Shown piece by piece: positions 1 through 9,982 of a stretch of DNA of 34,318 nt. The translations under genes were made by a program, and so were the position numbers. How positions within the stretch are numbered: position 1 is the first letter of the stretch; every line of letters starts with the position of its first letter. Source of the DNA: Verrucomicrobiota bacterium (GTDB lineage: Bacteria; Verrucomicrobiota; Verrucomicrobiia; Limisphaerales; JACRJY01); assembly GCA_016235585.1 (NCBI GenBank), contig JACRJY010000009.1, forward strand, positions 1-34,318. The letters are read 5' to 3'. Below the pieces are notes generated by a model. It was not told the origin of the DNA. It searched no databases and saw only the letters and a program-made list of their open reading frames with translations.

Positions 1-1
1 C

Positions 2-238
2 GGCGGCCGCCAGGGCCTCAATGAGCTCGTCCAGATCCCCCTCCATGACCGCCGGCAGTCTGTGGACGGTGAGGCCGATCCGGTGATCGGTGACCCGCGC
101 CTGGGGGAAATTGTAAGTGCGGATCCGCTCGCTCCGCTCCCCGGTGCCCACCTGGCTGCGCCGATCGGCCGCGATCTGGGCGCGCTGCTCCTCTTGGGCG
201 CGCTCGAGCAGACGGGCTTTGAGCACCCGCAACGCCGA
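2..238 (-). pseudogene. prfA: Peptide chain release factor 1, C-terminal fragment
   Basis: Read on the minus strand, this stretch gives an uninterrupted frame containing [19 protein letters not shown], then [17 protein letters not shown] and [11 protein letters not shown]. This is the conserved C-terminal part of bacterial RF1, which releases peptides at UAA and UAG. The GGQ catalytic loop would lie further upstream and is absent. No stop is reached before base 1, so the gene also runs off the window. Similarity ends near 232-238, exactly where fabF similarity begins on the opposite strand. It is therefore a fragment in an abnormal junction and not a functional gene here. The family assignment is firm; whether the break is biological or an assembly artefact cannot be decided from the sequence. 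Confidence 0.88.
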
Positions 239-839
239 GCCGAAGCGCGCCTCGCGCCCTTTCGACGTGGGCCGCGACGGCTTTGTGATGGGTGAAGGAG
301 CGGGCGTGCTTGTGCTGGAGGAGCTGGAGCACGCCAAGTCGCGCGGCGCTAAAATCTACGCCGAACTCGTCGGCTACGGAAACACCGCCGACGCCAATCA
401 CATCACCGCGCCCGCGCCCGAAGGCGAAGGCGCGGCGCGCTGCATGAAGATGGCGTTGCGCTCCGCCGGTCTGAATCCCACGGACATTTCCTACATCAAC
501 GCCCACGGCACCTCCACGACGCAGGGTGACATCTGCGAGACGCAAGCCGTCAAGACCGTCTTCGGCGAGCACGCGAAAAAACTCGCCGTCAGCTCCACCA
601 AGGGTGCGACCGGCCACATGCTCGGCGCGGCGGGCGCGGTGGAAATGGCCCTCTGCTGCAAGGCGATTCAGACGCAGACCGCGCCGCCGACGATCAACCT
701 CGAAAATCCCGACCCGCAGTGCGACCTCGACTACGTCCCGCACACGCCGCGCAAAATGCCCATCCACGCCATCCTGAACAACTCCTTCGGCTTCGGCGGG
801 CACAACGCGACGGTGGTGGCGAGGAAGTTTGTGGGGTAG
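210..839 (+). pseudogene. fabF: Beta-ketoacyl-ACP synthase II, C-terminal half (5' truncated)
   Basis: This condensing enzyme elongates fatty-acyl chains on acyl carrier protein. The fragment starts within [18 protein letters not shown] and keeps the second-half motifs: [31 protein letters not shown] with one catalytic His, [14 protein letters not shown] with the second His and the Lys, and the C-terminal NSFGFGGHN loop. About 210 residues remain of a family norm near 410. The N-terminal half with the nucleophilic Cys is missing, replaced by inverted prfA sequence. The open frame extends upstream to a GTG at 117, but that part is only the antisense of prfA and should not be annotated. The stop is a TAG at 837-839. 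Confidence 0.92.
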
Positions 840-857
840 GACACCGTTTCAACTTGC

Positions 858-887
858 TTGCGTTTTGGCGGAAAATCGGCGAATAAA
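858..887 (+). promoter_or_regulatory. Candidate promoter of the 76-residue gene
   Basis: A TTGCGT -35 box (858-863), an 18-nt spacer and an AATAAA -10 box (882-887) end five bases before the ATG at 893. If this is the promoter, transcription would start at or within a few bases of the start codon. No Shine-Dalgarno sequence is present. Each box only partly matches the sigma-70 consensus. Confidence 0.4.
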
Positions 888-892
888 TCCCC

Positions 893-1123
893 ATGAAACC
901 GGAAGACCTGAAGATGCTGCTGGAAACGAATCCGTTTGTGCCGTTCCGCATTCACTTGAGCGACGGGAAGGCCTTCGACATCAAACATCCCGATTTTGTC
1001 TGGGTTTTCCGCACGCGCGTTGACATCGCCGTGCCCAGTGAAGACGAGCGCGGAATCAAAGACCATGTCGAGCGGTGCTCGCTGCTGCATATTGTCCGGC
1101 TGGAAGAACTTCAGGCGGCCTAG
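893..1123 (+). CDS. Small conserved hypothetical protein
   Basis: A 76-residue soluble protein beginning MKPEDLKMLLETNPFVPFRI and continuing HLSDGKAFDIKHPDFVWVF. It resembles a type of short uncharacterised protein I associate with Planctomycetes and Verrucomicrobia, in which an N-terminal helix precedes a small beta-rich region with an 'F.PFRIHLSDG..F.I.HP.F' pattern. There is no signal peptide, membrane segment or catalytic motif, so no function can be assigned. It stands alone between fabF and the nucleoside phosphorylase, with its own candidate promoter directly upstream. The coding call rests on this pattern and on normal codon usage. Confidence 0.75.
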   Translation: MKPEDLKMLLETNPFVPFRIHLSDGKAFDIKHPDFVWVFRTRVDIAVPSEDERGIKDHVERCSLLHIVRLEELQAA

Positions 1124-1230
1124 CCTGTCGTAATAACATTTGGCTTTTGTAGCCGGAGCGTGGCCGTGACGGCGGGAGATTTGTGCGGCAACAAATGCAT
1201 TGGTGTTTCGGAAGAGCAGGTTAAATCGTC

Positions 1231-2535
1231 GTGAATTTCCTTTCTTACATCGAATCCAAGCGCAACGGCCAGCTTCTCGCCGCCGCGCAGATTCAAGAGG
1301 CAGTTGCAGCCTACACCGCCGGGCAGATTCCCGACTACCAGATGGCCGCCTTCCTCATGGCGGTATATTTCCGCGGCTTGAGCAGCGAGGAGACGCGCGC
1401 GCTCACGCTCGCCATGCGCGATTCCGGCGAGGTGCTGCGGTTCCCTGCCGACCCGCGCCCCGTCGTGGACAAGCACTCCACCGGCGGCATCGGCGACAAG
1501 GTTTCGCTGCCGCTCGCGCCGCTGCTCGCCTGCCTCGGCTTCCGCGTGCCGATGATTTCCGGGCGCGGCCTCGGCATCACCGGCGGCACGCTCGACAAAC
1601 TGGAAAGCATCCCCGGCTTCACCACGCAGCTTGCGCCGGAGCGGATTGTTTCCCAAGTCCAGCAGCTCGGCGTCGCCTTCGCCGGCCAGACCGCGACGAT
1701 GATTCCGGCGGACAAAAAAATCTACGCCCTGCGCGACGCGACGGCGACGGTCGAATCCATCCCGCTCATCACCGCCTCGATTCTCTCCAAGAAACTCGCC
1801 GAGGGCCTCGACGCGCTCGTGATGGACGTGAAATTCGGCACCGCCGCGTTTATGCCCACGCTGGACAAGGCGCGCGAACTCGCCCGCTCCATCGTCACGC
1901 TCGCCAACGACTGCGGCGTGAAGACCCGCGCGCTGCTCACCGACATGAACACCCCGCTGGGCCGCGCCGCCGGCAACTGGCTGGAAGTCCGCGAGTCCGT
2001 GCTGTGCCTTGAAAATCGCGGGCCGAGGGATTTGCAGGAACTCGTCATCGAATGTGCCGCTTCGCTGCTCGTGCAAACTGGAAAAGCCGCCACCATCGAA
2101 GCCGCCCGCGCACAGGCGCTCCAATGCCTCGCGTCCGGTGCACCGCGCCAGAAGTGGAACGAACTGCTCGCTGCCCAGGGCGCGGACATGGACGCCTTCG
2201 AGCGCAAGCTCGCCCTTGATCACACCGCGCCCGTGGTGAGGGATTTTAAGGTGCAGGCTTCGGGATTCATCACGCGTTGCGACGCGCGCGTTATCGGTGA
2301 GATTGTCCGCGACCTCGGTGGCGGGCGTATGACCAAGGAGAGCGTCATCCACCACGAGGTTGGCATTGATCAACTGGCCAAGCCCGGCGAGCGAGTGGCT
2401 ACCGGCACCGTGCTCGCCCGCATCCACGCCCGCACTCAAGGCGAAGCCGAGGCCGCGTGTGCACGGCTCAAGGATGCGTTTGAAGTTTTGGAAAAGCCAC
2501 CGCCGCCCGCGCCGCTCATCGTCGAGGTGATTTGA
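1231..2535 (+). CDS. deoA: Pyrimidine-nucleoside (thymidine) phosphorylase
   Basis: This enzyme phosphorolyses pyrimidine nucleosides to free base and (deoxy)ribose-1-phosphate in the cytosolic salvage pathway. The 434-residue length fits the family (about 430-440). Visible motifs are the phosphate-binding VDKHSTGGIGDKVSLPLAP and the family signature SGRGLGITGGTLDKLE, followed by the C-terminal alpha/beta domain with KESVIHHEVGIDQLAKPGE. Translation starts at a GTG, giving MNFLSYIESKRNGQLL, the expected N-terminus; no in-frame ATG lies near it. It ends 13 bases before the stop of the convergent panC. Substrate choice between thymidine and uridine cannot be read from the sequence. Confidence 0.95.
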   Translation: MNFLSYIESKRNGQLLAAAQIQEAVAAYTAGQIPDYQMAAFLMAVYFRGLSSEETRALTLAMRDSGEVLRFPADPRPVVDKHSTGGIGDKVSLPLAPLLACLGFRVPMISGRGLGITGGTLDKLESIPGFTTQLAPERIVSQVQQLGVAFAGQTATMIPADKKIYALRDATATVESIPLITASILSKKLAEGLDALVMDVKFGTAAFMPTLDKARELARSIVTLANDCGVKTRALLTDMNTPLGRAAGNWLEVRESVLCLENRGPRDLQELVIECAASLLVQTGKAATIEAARAQALQCLASGAPRQKWNELLAAQGADMDAFERKLALDHTAPVVRDFKVQASGFITRCDARVIGEIVRDLGGGRMTKESVIHHEVGIDQLAKPGERVATGTVLARIHARTQGEAEAACARLKDAFEVLEKPPPPAPLIVEVI

Positions 2536-2548
2536 GCTTGGAATCCGC

Positions 2549-3415
2549 CTACAACCGCGCGTTGTCAATCAGCCGCGTCTTGCCGATGAACACCGCCAGC
2601 GCCATCTGCGTGCCGCGCCGCACGGTCTTCTCCGCCAGCAAAGTTTCCGGGTTGAAGAACTCGATGTAGTCCACGCGCACGGCGGACTGGCGGTGGATGA
2701 ACGCGCGGAGTTGCTTCTTCAAGGTTGCCGCAGGGATTCCGCGCCGCGCCGCCCTCACCCGTTTTCGCGCCGCTTGAATCGCCTGCCACAAGGCCAGCGC
2801 TTGCCGTCGCTCGTCCGGCGAGAGATATTTGTTCCGCGAACTCATCGCCAGCCCGTCCAGCTCGCGCTTCGTGGGCGCGACGATGATTTTCACCGGGATG
2901 TTCAAGTCACGCACCATGCGGCGAATAACGGCGGCCTGCTGGAAATCCTTTGCGCCGAACACCGCCACGTCCGGCAGCACAAGGTTGAACAGCTTCGCCA
3001 CGATGGTTGTGACACCGCGAAAATGTCCGGGCCGCGCCGCGCCCTCCATCGTGGCCGAGAGATTTTCTTCCACGACATAAGTGCTGTGCGCCGCACCTTC
3101 AGGCCGGGGATACATCTCCGCGTCGGTCGGGACGAACAGCGCGTCCACTCCGGCGGCGCGGCACAATTTGGCGTCACGGGCGAGGTCGCGCGGATACTTG
3201 GAGAAGTCCTCCTTCGGCCCGAACTGCGTCGGGTTCACGTAAATGCTCACGAACACTTTTCCTCGCGGGCCGACACGCCTCCGCGCCTCCGTCACGAGGC
3301 TCATGTGGCCCGCGTGCAGACTGCCCATCGTCGGCACGAAGCCGATTTTGATTCCGCGCCGTCGCCAGCCGAGCGCCGCCCGCTGCATCGTGGCAATGGA
3401 TTGAATCGTTTTCAC
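2549..3415 (-). CDS. panC: Pantoate--beta-alanine ligase
   Basis: This cytosolic enzyme joins pantoate and beta-alanine using ATP, the last step of pantothenate and hence coenzyme A supply. The protein has 288 residues (family about 280-290). Motifs are FVPTMGSLHAGHMSL with the HxGH nucleotide site, VNPTQFGPKEDFSKYPR, FGAKDFQQ and the KMSKS-like MSSRNKYLS. The frame stays open far upstream to about 5122, but that extension crosses tRNA-Lys and other genes. The GTG at 3413-3415 gives MKTIQSIATMQRAALGW, matching the family N-terminus, so I chose it. A promoter-like pair ends seven bases before this GTG and no Shine-Dalgarno site is seen. No panB or panD is adjacent. Confidence 0.95.
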   Translation of the reverse strand: MKTIQSIATMQRAALGWRRRGIKIGFVPTMGSLHAGHMSLVTEARRRVGPRGKVFVSIYVNPTQFGPKEDFSKYPRDLARDAKLCRAAGVDALFVPTDAEMYPRPEGAAHSTYVVEENLSATMEGAARPGHFRGVTTIVAKLFNLVLPDVAVFGAKDFQQAAVIRRMVRDLNIPVKIIVAPTKRELDGLAMSSRNKYLSPDERRQALALWQAIQAARKRVRAARRGIPAATLKKQLRAFIHRQSAVRVDYIEFFNPETLLAEKTVRRGTQMALAVFIGKTRLIDNARL

Positions 3416-3422
3416 CGCGCCG

Positions 3423-3451
3423 AAGATGCGGCAATGGAGCCAAAGCCGCAA
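3423..3451 (-). promoter_or_regulatory. Candidate panC promoter abutting the start codon
   Basis: On the minus strand TTGCGG (3446-3451), a 17-nt spacer and CATCTT (3423-3428) end seven bases before the panC GTG. The boxes are weak matches. The placement is like that of the promoters proposed at 858, 3745 and 24647 and would give an almost leaderless transcript. Confidence 0.35.
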
Positions 3452-3537
3452 TCTGCTTTGCGCACCGGGCAAGGGCGCGTAACGGCATCTGGCGGCGGAT
3501 GAAGTGCGGTCGCCGTAAATTTTGAAGGCGGGTGGAA

Positions 3538-3613
3538 TGGTGGGTTGGCGGGGACTCGAACCCCGGACCAATGCCTTAAAAGGGCACTGCTCTACCAACT
3601 GAGCTACCAACCC
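3538..3613 (-). tRNA. tRNA-Lys (anticodon TTT)
   Basis: The minus strand folds as a complete cloverleaf. The acceptor stem GGGTTGG pairs with CCAACCC. The D arm is GCTC-AGTTGGTA-GAGC, and the anticodon stem GTGCC/GGCAT carries loop CTTTTAA with anticodon TTT. The T arm is CCGGG-GTTCGAGT-CCCGC-like with the invariant GTTCGA. The discriminator A is followed by an encoded CCA (3540-3538). The tRNA lies between panC and the HAD gene. Confidence 0.97.
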
Positions 3614-3744
3614 ATGAATGAACTGCGGCCCTGAAAACAAAGCGTGTTCCGCTGGTTTCAAAGCGCGGCGAAACCTAAAGGACGCCCTTGGGCCGCGCAA
3701 GCACTTTTCCCGCTGCAAACCCGGCACTTTTCCACAGCTTGCCG

Positions 3745-3774
3745 TTGCAGCCGCCGCCGCCGCCACGCTAGGTT
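3745..3774 (+). promoter_or_regulatory. Candidate promoter of the HAD phosphatase gene
   Basis: TTGCAG (3745-3750), an 18-nt GCC-rich spacer and TAGGTT (3769-3774) end seven bases before the ATG at 3782. No ribosome binding site is visible, so a leaderless message is plausible. Each box matches the sigma-70 consensus at about half its positions. Confidence 0.35.
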
Positions 3775-3781
3775 CACCGCG

Positions 3782-4459
3782 ATGATCCGGCTGGTGCTGT
3801 TCGACATTGACGGGACGCTGATTCAATCCGGCGGTGCGGGCGTGCGGGCGTTTGGCCGGGCGCTGGAAACCGAGTTTTCCATCCCCAACGGCACCGGGGG
3901 CGTCCACTTTGCGGGGCGCACGGACACCGGGCTGGCGCGGGAGATTTTCACTCGGCATGGCGTCGCGACGCACGCGGATAATTTCCGCCGCTTCTTCGAC
4001 TGCTACGTGTTCTGGCTCGACCATCTGCTCGGCGAGGCGCGCGGGCGCGTGTGCCCCGGCGTGGCGGAATTCCTCGCGGGCCTGCGCGCGTTGCCGCAAC
4101 CGCCCGCGCTGGGCCTGCTCACGGGCAACATCCGCCTCGGCGCGGAAATCAAGCTGCGCCATCACGGGCTGTGGGAGCACTTTATGACGGGCGCGTTTGG
4201 CGACGATCACGAAGAACGGAACGAACTGGCCCGCGTCAGTCTGCAACGCGCGCGGCGCTCGCTGGGCAAAAAACTGGGCGGTGATGAAATTCTCGTCATC
4301 GGCGACACCGCGCGCGACATCGAGTGCGGACGGGCCATCGGCGCGCGGGTGCTGGCCGTCGCCACCGGCGGGGCTGCGTTGGGCGAACTGCAAACCCACC
4401 GGCCCGACTGGCTGGCGGAGGACTTGACGCGCGTCACCGCCGGTGAAGTGTGCGCGTGA
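3782..4459 (+). CDS. HAD-superfamily phosphatase (phosphoglycolate phosphatase-like)
   Basis: A 225-residue cytosolic hydrolase of the haloacid dehalogenase superfamily. Motif I is LVLFDIDGTLIQSGG at the extreme N-terminus, with the nucleophilic Asp and the acid/base Asp. Motif II is LLTGN, a Lys lies in IKLRHHGL, and motif IV is VIGDTARDIE with the Mg-binding Asps. The alpha-helical cap between motifs I and II fits subtype C1, as in Gph and PGMB enzymes. The frame is open back to 3644, but the ATG at 3782 places motif I at residues 5-12 as usual for the family. The exact phosphomonoester substrate cannot be inferred. Confidence 0.9.
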   Translation: MIRLVLFDIDGTLIQSGGAGVRAFGRALETEFSIPNGTGGVHFAGRTDTGLAREIFTRHGVATHADNFRRFFDCYVFWLDHLLGEARGRVCPGVAEFLAGLRALPQPPALGLLTGNIRLGAEIKLRHHGLWEHFMTGAFGDDHEERNELARVSLQRARRSLGKKLGGDEILVIGDTARDIECGRAIGARVLAVATGGAALGELQTHRPDWLAEDLTRVTAGEVCA

Positions 4460-4522
4460 TCCGGCGAATATGATTGAGCCGTGCGGCGTCCGCTTGGCAC
4501 ACTGCGCCGCGTTGCAAACACC

Positions 4523-5893
4523 ATGAATTCGCCTGCCGAAACGAGCTGTCGCCGCGCCTTCCCCCGGAAGGCTTCGGCGGCTTTGCAGTTCATCTCCGTC
4601 GGCCTGTTCGGCCTGCTCGTCGCCTGCGATCAAGGCGGAGCGGGCAAGAAGGGCAAAGGCGAGGCGCGGCGTCCCCTCGAATCGCGCACGGTCAGCGTCG
4701 CTGTCCTCGATGCTCGTCCGATGGAGCGTGTCATCGCCGTGGTTGGATCGCTGCTCGCGCAGGATGGCACGACGTTGAGCGCGAAAGTGCCGGGCCGTTT
4801 GGAGACCATCACCGTGGATTTGGGCAGCGTCGTGAAGAAGGGGCAGTTGATCGCGCAGATCGAACGCCGCGACTACGAACTGAAGCTGCGCCAGTCCGAG
4901 TCGTTGCTGGCCCAGGCACGCGTGCGGCTGGGGCTGCCGCTGGAGGGCAGCGACGACCATGTGGATTTGGACAATGCGAACATTGTCAAGGAGGCCAAGG
5001 CGGTTCTCGACGAAGCGAGCAAGAACCGCGACCGCATCGCCGCGCTCCGCGAGAAGGGCATCATCCCGCAGTCGGAATTGGAAACCGCCGAGGCCGCGCA
5101 TCAAGTGGCCTTCAGCAAGCACCGCGACGCGCTGGAGGAAATCCGCATCCGCCAGTCACAGCTCGCCCAGCGCCGCGTCGAGGTGGAGATTGCCCGCCAG
5201 CAACTGACGGATTCGACGATTTTCGCGCCGTATGACGCCGTGGTGCAGGAGCGGCACGCGAGTGCGGGTGAATTTCTGGAGACCGGCAAGCGCCTCGCCG
5301 CCCTGGTGCGGGTGGATTCGCTGCGGCTGCGCGTCGAGATTCCCGAGCGCGAAGCCGCCGCCGTGCGCGCGGGCCAGCCGGTGCGCGTGGAACTGGAAGG
5401 CGGCGGCGCGGGGGCGACGGGCGTGATCAGCCGGTTAAGCCCCGTCATCACCGAGCAGAACCGGATGCTGATTGCCGAGGCGGACTTGCCGAACGATGGC
5501 ACGCTGCGGCCCGGCGCGTTTGTGCGGGCGAAGATTGTCGTCGCGGCGGCGGAACCGGTGCTCGCAGCCCCGCAGGACGCGGTGTCCGCTTTTGTCGGGC
5601 TGGAAAAAATCTACCTCGTCAAGGATGGCAAGGCTGTCGAGCGGCTCGTCACCACGGGCCGCCGCGCGGACGGTTTCGTGGAACTGGTCAAGGGCGCGAG
5701 CGTCGGCGACACCGTCGTGCTGAACCCCGGCAGTTTGCAGAATGGTCAGCCGGTGGTGGTCGAGCAGTCAGCGGTCAGCGGTCAGCGGTCAGCAAAGAGC
5801 GGTCAGCGGACAGCGGTCAGCAAAGAGCGGACGGCAACGAACAAGTCCACAGCGGGCAAGGGAACAAAACAAAGCAAGCCGGCCGGGCCATGA
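4523..5893 (+). CDS. RND efflux periplasmic adaptor (HlyD/MFP family) lipoprotein
   Basis: This adaptor links an inner-membrane RND pump to an outer-membrane channel. From the ATG at 4523 it has 456 residues: a signal peptide ending in lipobox LVAC (Cys35), a lipoyl half-motif GRLETITVDLGSVVKKGQLI, a coiled-coil hairpin (about residues 120-225), the second lipoyl half STIFAPYDAVVQERHASAGE, then beta-barrel and membrane-proximal domains. An upstream in-frame GTG at 4481 is less likely because it lengthens the signal peptide n-region. The last 41 residues (SAVSGQRSAKSGQRTAVSKE onward) are low complexity and encoded by a tandem DNA repeat, so the native C-terminus has probably been altered. The stop overlaps the next ATG (ATGA). 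No TolC-type gene is nearby. Confidence 0.93.
   Translation: MNSPAETSCRRAFPRKASAALQFISVGLFGLLVACDQGGAGKKGKGEARRPLESRTVSVAVLDARPMERVIAVVGSLLAQDGTTLSAKVPGRLETITVDLGSVVKKGQLIAQIERRDYELKLRQSESLLAQARVRLGLPLEGSDDHVDLDNANIVKEAKAVLDEASKNRDRIAALREKGIIPQSELETAEAAHQVAFSKHRDALEEIRIRQSQLAQRRVEVEIARQQLTDSTIFAPYDAVVQERHASAGEFLETGKRLAALVRVDSLRLRVEIPEREAAAVRAGQPVRVELEGGGAGATGVISRLSPVITEQNRMLIAEADLPNDGTLRPGAFVRAKIVVAAAEPVLAAPQDAVSAFVGLEKIYLVKDGKAVERLVTTGRRADGFVELVKGASVGDTVVLNPGSLQNGQPVVVEQSAVSGQRSAKSGQRTAVSKERTATNKSTAGKGTKQSKPAGP
5762..5830 (+). repeat. Tandem AGCGGTCAGC-type repeat, left arm of an inverted pair
   Basis: Several imperfect copies of AGCGGTCAGC and AGCAAAGAGCGG follow one another and are read through in frame as the C-terminal tail of the adaptor protein. 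The reverse complement of the unit (GCTGACCGCT) recurs at 6238-6285, on the far side of the four-helix-bundle gene. Confidence 0.85.
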
Positions 5894-6270
5894 AGAATTT
5901 CCGCGATTTAACCGTGTGGCAGCGCGGACACAAACTGACGCTCGCGGTCTATTCGGCCACCAAGCCGTTTCCCAAGGACGAGTGGTTTGGGCTGGTCAGC
6001 CAGCTCCGCCGCGCCGCTGCTTCGGTTCCAGCGAACATTGCCGAAGGCTGTGGGCGCGATGGCGACGCCGAGTTGAAGCGCTTTCTACAAATCGCCATGG
6101 GTTCCGCGACTGAACTGGAATACCATCTGCAACTCTCCTTCGAGCTCGGCTATCTGCGCGAACACGATCATGCCGCGCTGTCTTCCGAGACCGTGGAGAT
6201 AAAGAAGATGCTGACCTCCTTCATCCGCAAACTGAAAGCTGATCGCCAGTCGCTGATTGCTGACCGCTGA
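5890..6270 (+). CDS. Four-helix-bundle protein, 23S rRNA intervening-sequence (IVP/S23) family
   Basis: A 126-residue all-helical protein of the family first found inside 23S rRNA intervening sequences. Diagnostic features are the N-terminal FRDLTVWQRGHKLTLAVY, the central QLRRAAASVPANIAEGCGR and AMGSATELEYHLQLSFELGY. Family members form pentameric bundles; their cellular role is not established. Here the gene is not in an rRNA. It lies between the adaptor and permease genes of an efflux pair, its ATG overlaps the adaptor stop by four bases, and its own last residues (KADRQSLIADR) are encoded by repeat DNA inverted relative to the repeat that ends the adaptor gene. This suggests insertion of a repeat-flanked cassette into a former adaptor-permease operon. 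Confidence 0.93.
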   Translation: MKNFRDLTVWQRGHKLTLAVYSATKPFPKDEWFGLVSQLRRAAASVPANIAEGCGRDGDAELKRFLQIAMGSATELEYHLQLSFELGYLREHDHAALSSETVEIKKMLTSFIRKLKADRQSLIADR

Positions 6271-6285
6271 CTGCTGACCGCTGCA
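6238..6285 (+). repeat. GCTGACCGCT-type repeat, right arm of an inverted pair
   Basis: Imperfect copies of GCTGATCGCC, GCTGATTGCT, GCTGACCGCT and GACTGCTGACCGCT run to the base before the permease ATG region (6287). They are the reverse complement of the units at 5762-5830, so the four-helix-bundle gene is bracketed by inverted repeat arrays. Confidence 0.85.
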
Positions 6286-6286
6286 A

Positions 6287-9463
<3,177 letters not shown>

Positions 9464-9509
9464 ACAGTGGAGTCCTCACGAAGTCAGCAACCGGGAAAGT
9501 AAAGTGTTG

Positions 9510-9962
9510 ATGAAGGCCGCCAATAAACTTATCGCTTCAGCGCTGCTGTCAGGCATCATTCTATGTGCCTGTCAAAAGGAAGAACAACCGCCACGAGAGA
9601 CAGAGGGAAAGAGTGACGTTCATGCGTTTATCATCACTGAAATCGCCAAAAGTGGTGGAGTTGACAAGCGGTCTTCATTACCATCGAGAAGAAAACAGAT
9701 TCCCTATCGGTATAGCCAAGACAAGGACGGCTTCCAGGTGTTTTGTGATGGAGACAAAACCGCAGATTTGGCAGCAATGTTGCAAGCGTCATACGGCCCT
9801 CCAAAAGTCGCTCGCACGAATAGCGCGGGCGATTTCTTCTTCATCTATTCCATTTCTCAAATCGGAGTTGCAATCAATTGTGGTGTAGACATTGGGTCAG
9901 AGGGTAAAGCTGGAACCAAGTTAACTCACCTAGTAGGTGTAAGAGCAAATGCGTTGCGTTAG
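9510..9962 (+). CDS. Putative lipoprotein of unknown function, lower GC
   Basis: From the ATG at 9510 this encodes 150 residues. The start is MKAANKLIASALLSGIILCA, a lipoprotein-like signal peptide whose likely modified Cys follows LCA. A Cys at the -2 position is unusual but tolerated. The mature part is small, with VDKRSSLPSRRKQIPYRYSQ and FFFIYSISQIGVAINCGVDI. I do not recognise the family. The region is visibly poorer in G and C than the roughly 65 percent GC genes on both sides, which suggests recent acquisition. An in-frame ATG at 9456 overlapping the permease stop would add 18 residues ahead of the signal peptide and is less likely. Confidence 0.6.
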   Translation: MKAANKLIASALLSGIILCACQKEEQPPRETEGKSDVHAFIITEIAKSGGVDKRSSLPSRRKQIPYRYSQDKDGFQVFCDGDKTADLAAMLQASYGPPKVARTNSAGDFFFIYSISQIGVAINCGVDIGSEGKAGTKLTHLVGVRANALR

Positions 9963-9982
9963 ACGGCTATTTCCATTTTAGC

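Noticed and set aside
117-209. In-frame upstream part of the fabF frame
   Set aside because: This part is the antisense strand of prfA, not FabF sequence.
1120-2568. 482-codon minus-strand frame opposite the nucleoside phosphorylase
   Set aside because: Shadow frame; the plus strand has a complete family match with catalytic motifs.
3416-5122. Long N-terminal extension of panC on the minus strand
   Set aside because: It would run through tRNA-Lys, the HAD gene and the adaptor gene; homology starts at the GTG at 3415.
5762-6285. CRISPR-like array
   Set aside because: Units are contiguous and imperfect, without regular unique spacers, and no cas genes are present.
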